From Sabellastarte sp. h YS-2021 (taxonomy: Eukaryota > Annelida > Polychaeta > Sabellida > Sabellidae): a stretch of DNA of 64,000 bases. A program made the position numbers and the translations under genes. Each line of letters starts with the position of its first letter. The first letter of the stretch is position 1. Below, one piece after another: positions 58,898 to 64,000 of this stretch. The DNA is taken from assembly GCA_964017235.1 (NCBI GenBank), contig OZ024929.1, positions 160,689,609-160,753,608 on the forward strand. Direction: 5' to 3'. The notes beneath the pieces are model-generated. The model was not told the DNA's origin. It did not search any database and saw only the letters and a list, made by a program, of their open reading frames with translations.

Positions 58898-61675
58898 CCA
58901 CTGCCGTGGTATGATCTCCTGCCGCACTACATTAAAAAGTAGGTGAACAACATATTTGACAAAACTCCTTTAAATTGAATAGTTTTGCTGTTAAAGTGAA
59001 AGCTCTCCCAAAAGTAGGTGAATGAGTTATTTGAGAAAAATTGGCTATCTGCAATACTTTTAGAGATAATTCGCATTTACTCATTTTGAGTAGGTGAGTA
59101 ATTAGCTATGAGCGAGAAACTTCACCAAGTGAAAGCTCTCCCAAAAGTAGGTGAATGAGTTATTTGAGAAAAATTGGCTATCTGCAATACTTTTAGCGAT
59201 AATTCGCATTTACTCATTTTCAGTAGGTGAGTAATTAGCTATGGGTCTGAAACTTCACCATGTGAAAGCTCTCCCAAAAGTAGGTGAATGAGTTATTTGA
59301 GAAAAATTGGCTAAGTACAATACTTTTAAGAGATAATTCGCATTTACTCATTTTGAGTAGGTGAGTAATTATCTACGGGTCTGAAACTTCACCATGTGAA
59401 AGCTCTCCTAAAAGTAGATGAATGAGTTATTTGAGAAAAATTGGCTATCTGCAATACTTTTAGAGATAATTCGCATTTACTCATTTTGAGTAGGTGAGTA
59501 ATTAGCTATGGGTCTGAAACTTCACCAAGTGAAAGCTCTCCCAAAAGTAGGTGAATGAGTTATTTGAGAAAAATTGGCTATCTGCAATACTTTTAGCGAT
59601 AATTCGCATTTACTCATTTTGAGTACGTGAGTAATTAGCTATGGGTGTGAAACTTCACCAAGTGAAAGTTCTCCCAAAAGTAGGTGAACGAGTTATTTGA
59701 GAAAAATTGGCTATCTGCAATACTTTTAGCGATAATTCGCATTTACTCATTTTGAGTAGGTGAGTAATTATCTATGGGTCTGAAACTTCACCATGTGAAA
59801 GCTCTCCCAAAAGTAGATGAAGGAGTTATTTGAGAAAAATTGGCTATCTGCAATACTTTTACAGATAATTCGCATTTACTCATTTTGAGTGGGTGAGTAA
59901 TTAGCTATGGGTCTGAAACTTCACCATGTGAAAGCTCTTCCAAAAGTAGGTGAATGAGTTATTTGAGAAAAATTGGCTATCTGCAATAGTTTTAGCGATA
60001 CTTCGCATTTACTCATTTTGAGTAGGTGAGTAATTAGCTATGGGTCTGAAACTTCACCAAGTGAAAGCTCTCCCAAAAGTAGGTGAATGAGTTGAGAAAA
60101 ATTGGCTATCTGCAATACTTTTAGAGATAATTCGCATTTACTCATTTTGAGTAGGGGAGTAATTAGCTATGGGTCTGAAACTTCACCAAGTGAAAGCTCT
60201 CCCAAAAGTAGGTGAATGAGTTATTTGAGAAAAATTGGCTATCTGCAATACTTTTTGCGATAATTCGCATTTACTCATTTTCAGTAGGTGAGTAATTAGC
60301 TATGGGTCTGAAACTTCACTAAGTGAAAGCTCTCCCAAAAGTAGGTGAATGAGTTCTTTGAGAAAAATTGGCTATCTGCAATACGTTTAGAGGTAATTCA
60401 CATTTACTCATTTTCAGTAGGTGAGTAATTACCTACGAGTGTGAAACTTCACCATGTGAAAGCTCTCCCAAAAGTAGATGAATGACTTAAAAAGTAGATG
60501 AACAACTTGTTTGAGAGAAATTGTGTAGCTGCAATACTTTTGAAGATATAAGGCATTTACTCATTATGGTTATCATAAAAAATTGACAAAGTAGCTAATA
60601 CGGTTTGCGAGATATTTGTGATTTTTCACATTTTCACCAAAAGTAGCAATAAAGTAGCCATTACTCACTTGTACATTGAGCAACAGTTGTGAAACTTAAA
60701 TATGTTACAGTTCACAAAAAAGTAGATGAACAACTTATTGGAGAGAAATTGTGTAGCTGCAATACTCTTGAAGATATAAGGCATTTACTCATTATGGTTA
60801 TCATTAAAAATTGACAAAGTAGCTATTACTCACTTAGCTATGGAGATACACTTCCAAACTAGTGACCATGTTGTAGCTGTGGAGATAGTAGCTGAACAAC
60901 ATATTGGAACAAAATTGTGTAGCTGCAATACTTTTGAAGATATAAGCCATTTACTCATTATGGTTATCATCAAAGTAGCTATTACTCAGTTAGCTATGGA
61001 GTTACAGCTGTGAAAATTCACAATACAGTATATCCAAAAGACAGGTGAACAACATATTCGACAAAAATCCTCTATATTCAATAGTTTTTGAGTTAAAAGT
61101 GACTTGCTCAACGGTCAAATATTAAACTTAGTATAGCTATTACTCAGTTAGCTATGGTGCTACACCTTGGACACCTCACCATGATATAGTACATGAAGGA
61201 GTTGTTGAACAACATATTTCAGGCCAATATTGTAAGTAACAGTTACAAAGACAAAATCAATTTACTCATTTTGCTCATTGTTAATAACAGAAAATAGCTA
61301 TTACTCACTTAGCTATGAAGATAGAACCCTAAAAATGGTACCATCTTGTAGGCATGGAGAAAGTAGCTGAACAACGTATTTTACAGAAACACTCTAAATG
61401 CAGTTGTTTTGGAGTTATGAGCACTTTACTCAAAGTAGCCACCATTGCTATTACTCACTTAGCTATGGTCCTAGGTGTGAAATAACAGCATCAAATGAAA
61501 GGACATAAGCAATAAGGTCATAAAAAACATTGAAAATGCCAAGGAGAAACAACCAGTGTGATGTACAGCCCTTTATAAAAGCGTGACACACACTTAATAA
61601 TAACACACGAACACACACACGGAATGCGTTTTATAATCTCCCGCCAGGCCGGCGGGAGATAACAAATGGCTGACA
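58898..61675. mobile_element. Tandem-repeat element, copy 2 (same shell as 42144-44881)
   Basis: The left end CCACTGCCGTGGTATGATCT matches the left end of copy 1 (CACTGCTG, GGTTATCTCC) with small changes. The right end has CACACACGG simple sequence, GCGTTTTATAATCTCCCGCC and the complementary GGCGGGAGATAA, as in copy 1. The core is a 133-bp array, followed by diverged units to 61480. No protein is encoded. Confidence 0.68.
58980..60490. repeat. 133-bp tandem core of copy 2, about 11 copies
   Basis: GTGAAAGCTCTCC recurs at 58996, 59129, 59262, 59396, 59529, 59662, 59795, 59928, 60061, 60190, 60323 and 60456. The spacing is 133 with single deviations of 134 and 129. Unit identity is high. Units contain GAGTAGGTGAGTAATTAGCT. 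Confidence 0.93.
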
Positions 61676-63003
61676 AACAACATCCAACAATACGTATATA
61701 CTGAGAAAACAGTAAAATATTGAAAGCTTATTTCAAACGCTTGCTAGTCACACGGCCAATGAGAGAAGAAGGGTTAGACGCGAGATTACACTGTTTTGGT
61801 ACACTGTCAGCACAGGGATCTGGTCAATACTAAACTAAATGTGGCCTACACCAAATTTAATATTCAAGGTTTTTCATTCTGAGATCTGTAGTTCAAGTAA
61901 AAGAGTGTTCACATTTTTTTAAATAAAGTTTATTCAAGATTTTGTTTATAGTTTTGATGATAAATGAGACTTCTAATATATAACATTAAAATGACAAATG
62001 GTATGACACATCTAAAACTTTTGTTTTATCTACAAAACATCAATTTTCATAATGGACATTAGTCAAGTATAAAAAAACTCTCATCTTTGGCAAGACTATT
62101 ATAAAAACCCGATATTTTACCCCCCCCCCCCCCCCCCCCCCAAAAGCCCTGCATTTAGTTTATAATCTAATATGGTTTCTAATCAACAAAGATAACAAGT
62201 ATCATGAAATGCATTTTCAACAAGAAAAACTTAAAACACATTTAATGTTGTTAAATTTGTATAAAATAACAAGTAAATAGTTATAATGAAGACTTGTGTG
62301 ATGTCATTGGCAGAATGACAAGATAATACAAAATATATATAAATGTGTTTATATGCTGATGACACCATGAAACAAAATAATAGAAAACTGGACAACTGGG
62401 GCAACCATTATTGTCAAAATATACAATATACAAGATGTCATTCAAACTGTTGTTTTCCTATATTGTTAAATTTACAAACTTATAAAATCTGCCAGAAATT
62501 TAGTTTTCATTTTGCTCCAACTAGCTATTAACTATGCAAGGTTGCTTAAAAGATTATCCATGACAAATATGGTTTTTGAGCACTTGACTTTTACAAGTCT
62601 CTTTCAGAAATAATTACAGCATGTTTCAAGTTGCAAAACAAACAAAAACATCAGACATTCTATGAGAAATACTGCTACAAGTTTGAAGCCTTTTTAATAC
62701 TAGATTGCTGTGTGTGGTTACTTTGCATAGAATTTATATATGAAAAAAAAGTTGGTAAATTTACACGATTCAAGCCAATGGGTTATCAAGGCAGATTTCT
62801 CAGTTCTAGTTTAGTCCACTTCTTTAGATCACTGTACTTGTGTATATATTTATTATCAACACACTGCAAAATATACTAGTGTTCAACTAAATTGCGATTT
62901 AATTTTAATTCTAGTACTATGTGGATAAAATCAAATAAAACACTTGAAGCTTTGAAAATGTTGTTCGCTAGGTACTGACCAGTGACAACTATTGTATCCA
63001 AAC
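61676..63003. other. AT-rich DNA, nothing recognised; poly-C at 62120-62141
   Basis: No gene is supported. A 22-base C run lies at 62120-62141. A minus-strand AATAAA near 61925 might mark the end of a gene lying to the right, but no exon was found. Confidence 0.4.
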
Positions 63004-63328
63004 TTGCAAATTTAATAAGTAAATTAAACTTTTATAAGTTAATACCCTATCCAATGGCCAATTGCTAATCCGGTCGGCGCAGACCGGGCTGCCAAACATC
63101 AGAAAAAGATGGCCTGTGTTTCCACTGGCTGGCCGGTCCCTAGTACTAGTGCACTTGCCAGATGGCGTGTCGTACTTCCTTCCTGTCTAGGCAGCGTGAT
63201 ATCATAGCATCTTTTTCGTTGTCTAAACCTATTAGACCCCTAGTAAGCTGATAGCGGGGTGGTGGGAGGGTCTTGTGTGTCCATTGGATAGGGTATTAAC
63301 TTATTTAATTTACTTATTAAATTTGCAA
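63004..63328. repeat. Fold-back repeat of about 325 bp
   Basis: The left arm (63004-63057) starts TTGCAAATTTAATAAGTAAA and ends ACCCTATCCAATGG. It recurs inverted at 63281-63328, differing mainly by a 7-base insertion. A third copy of the inner part (CATCCTATCCAATGGACAAT) follows at about 63344. Confidence 0.8.
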
Positions 63329-64000
63329 TTTTAGTGCGTTAATACATCCTATCCAATGGACAATTGCTGAATAACTACCGCTTGGTTGGCAGGTAAGTTA
63401 CTAGGGATTTAGGTGAACTCACAAACAGAAATAACAAATTTTTCTTCTAGGCCTGGGTTGACCTTGATGTCAAGAGACCCTTAAGGCCATAGTCGGTTAA
63501 CAGAGACTGGCTATCTGGTCCAAACCGACTTGCCCCCCCCCCCTCCTCCTTTTTAACAGACCTGCTCTGAGGTAGGGGAAGAGAGGAAAAATGACTGTAC
63601 CAGTCTTTGCAGCATTGCATTTTACCTGTGCATACTATGTTGCATACATTACTGCTGAAACGTTGATTAAATTGTCTTGATTTGCATCAGCATTTATTTT
63701 AAGGGTTTGGCCACACGTTCAGATCCATCTGGATTCATTGAGTGCATTTGCAGATACAATCACAACTTTTGAAACCGATATAAAACCCCTTGTTTGACTT
63801 GTATGTTGGAGTATAGATGAATTGATTATATTGAGGACAAGTTCATAACATCATAAATAAGATAAACCTTTTCACTGCAAAAGAATGTGTGCACTATAAT
63901 TTATGTATGTGTTAGACCAATAAGAAAATATATACAGGATATTTAGTTTAATGGTGTGACTCATTTCTTTGGTAGTCATATAATTACCAGTGATACTAAT
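63329..64000. other. DNA right of the fold-back, possible start of another DIRS-like element
   Basis: It begins TAGTGCGTTAATACATCCTA, which recalls the inverted end of the DIRS-like element at 3289 (TATTGCGTAAAATAGCC). No coding similarity is visible before the window ends. Confidence 0.35.

Noticed and set aside
58980-60490. CRISPR-like regular repeats
   Set aside because: The 133-bp units are contiguous without unique spacers, and the setting is an animal genome.
61900-61960. End of a minus-strand gene lying to the right, judged by a minus-strand AATAAA
   Set aside because: A lone hexamer in AT-rich DNA is weak, and no coding exon is visible up to 64000.

Overview
This window reads as animal nuclear DNA, AT-rich and dominated by repeats. 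GT-AG introns, tRNA-derived SINEs, CR1/L2-like LINEs, DIRS-order retroelements and tandem-repeat elements resembling the 'pearl'/Helentron-associated elements known from bivalves point to a marine invertebrate, most likely a mollusc. The species assignment is inference. No prokaryotic operons, rRNA or CRISPR arrays are seen.

Two host genes are supported. Gene 1 (+, about 10-20125) is the 3' part of a multi-exon type I membrane protein. Twelve exons join in frame without exception and encode at least 912 residues: a series of SEA-like repeats, a furin-type site, one membrane helix and a 60-residue tyrosine-rich tail. Gene 2 (-, 27039 to at least 31129) is a four-exon gene, open at its 5' end, for a protein with an N-terminal hydrophobic segment, a long low-complexity region, two further hydrophobic segments and a compact C-terminal domain that I do not recognise. 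The two genes converge, with about 7 kb of repeats and plain AT-rich DNA between their stop codons.

The introns of gene 1 carry a decayed DIRS-like element with inverted ends (3.3-8.3 kb), LINE fragments, a MITE and a minisatellite. From 33.8 kb to the right end there is no supported host gene. That region is layered repeats: LINE 3' ends, two SINE families with readable target-site duplications, a 677-bp MITE, two tandem-repeat elements with a shared outer shell but unrelated cores (42.1-44.9 kb and 58.9-61.7 kb), a 780-bp higher-order tandem array (50.8-53.5 kb), and several broken DIRS-order retroelements (38.7-42.1, 47.1-50.8, 53.6-56.5, 58.3-58.8 kb).

The most useful observations are: the exon structure of gene 1 mirrors its protein repeats; duplicated segments within the window act as empty sites that let several insertion boundaries be read directly; and the two tandem-repeat elements keep their ends while exchanging their cores.
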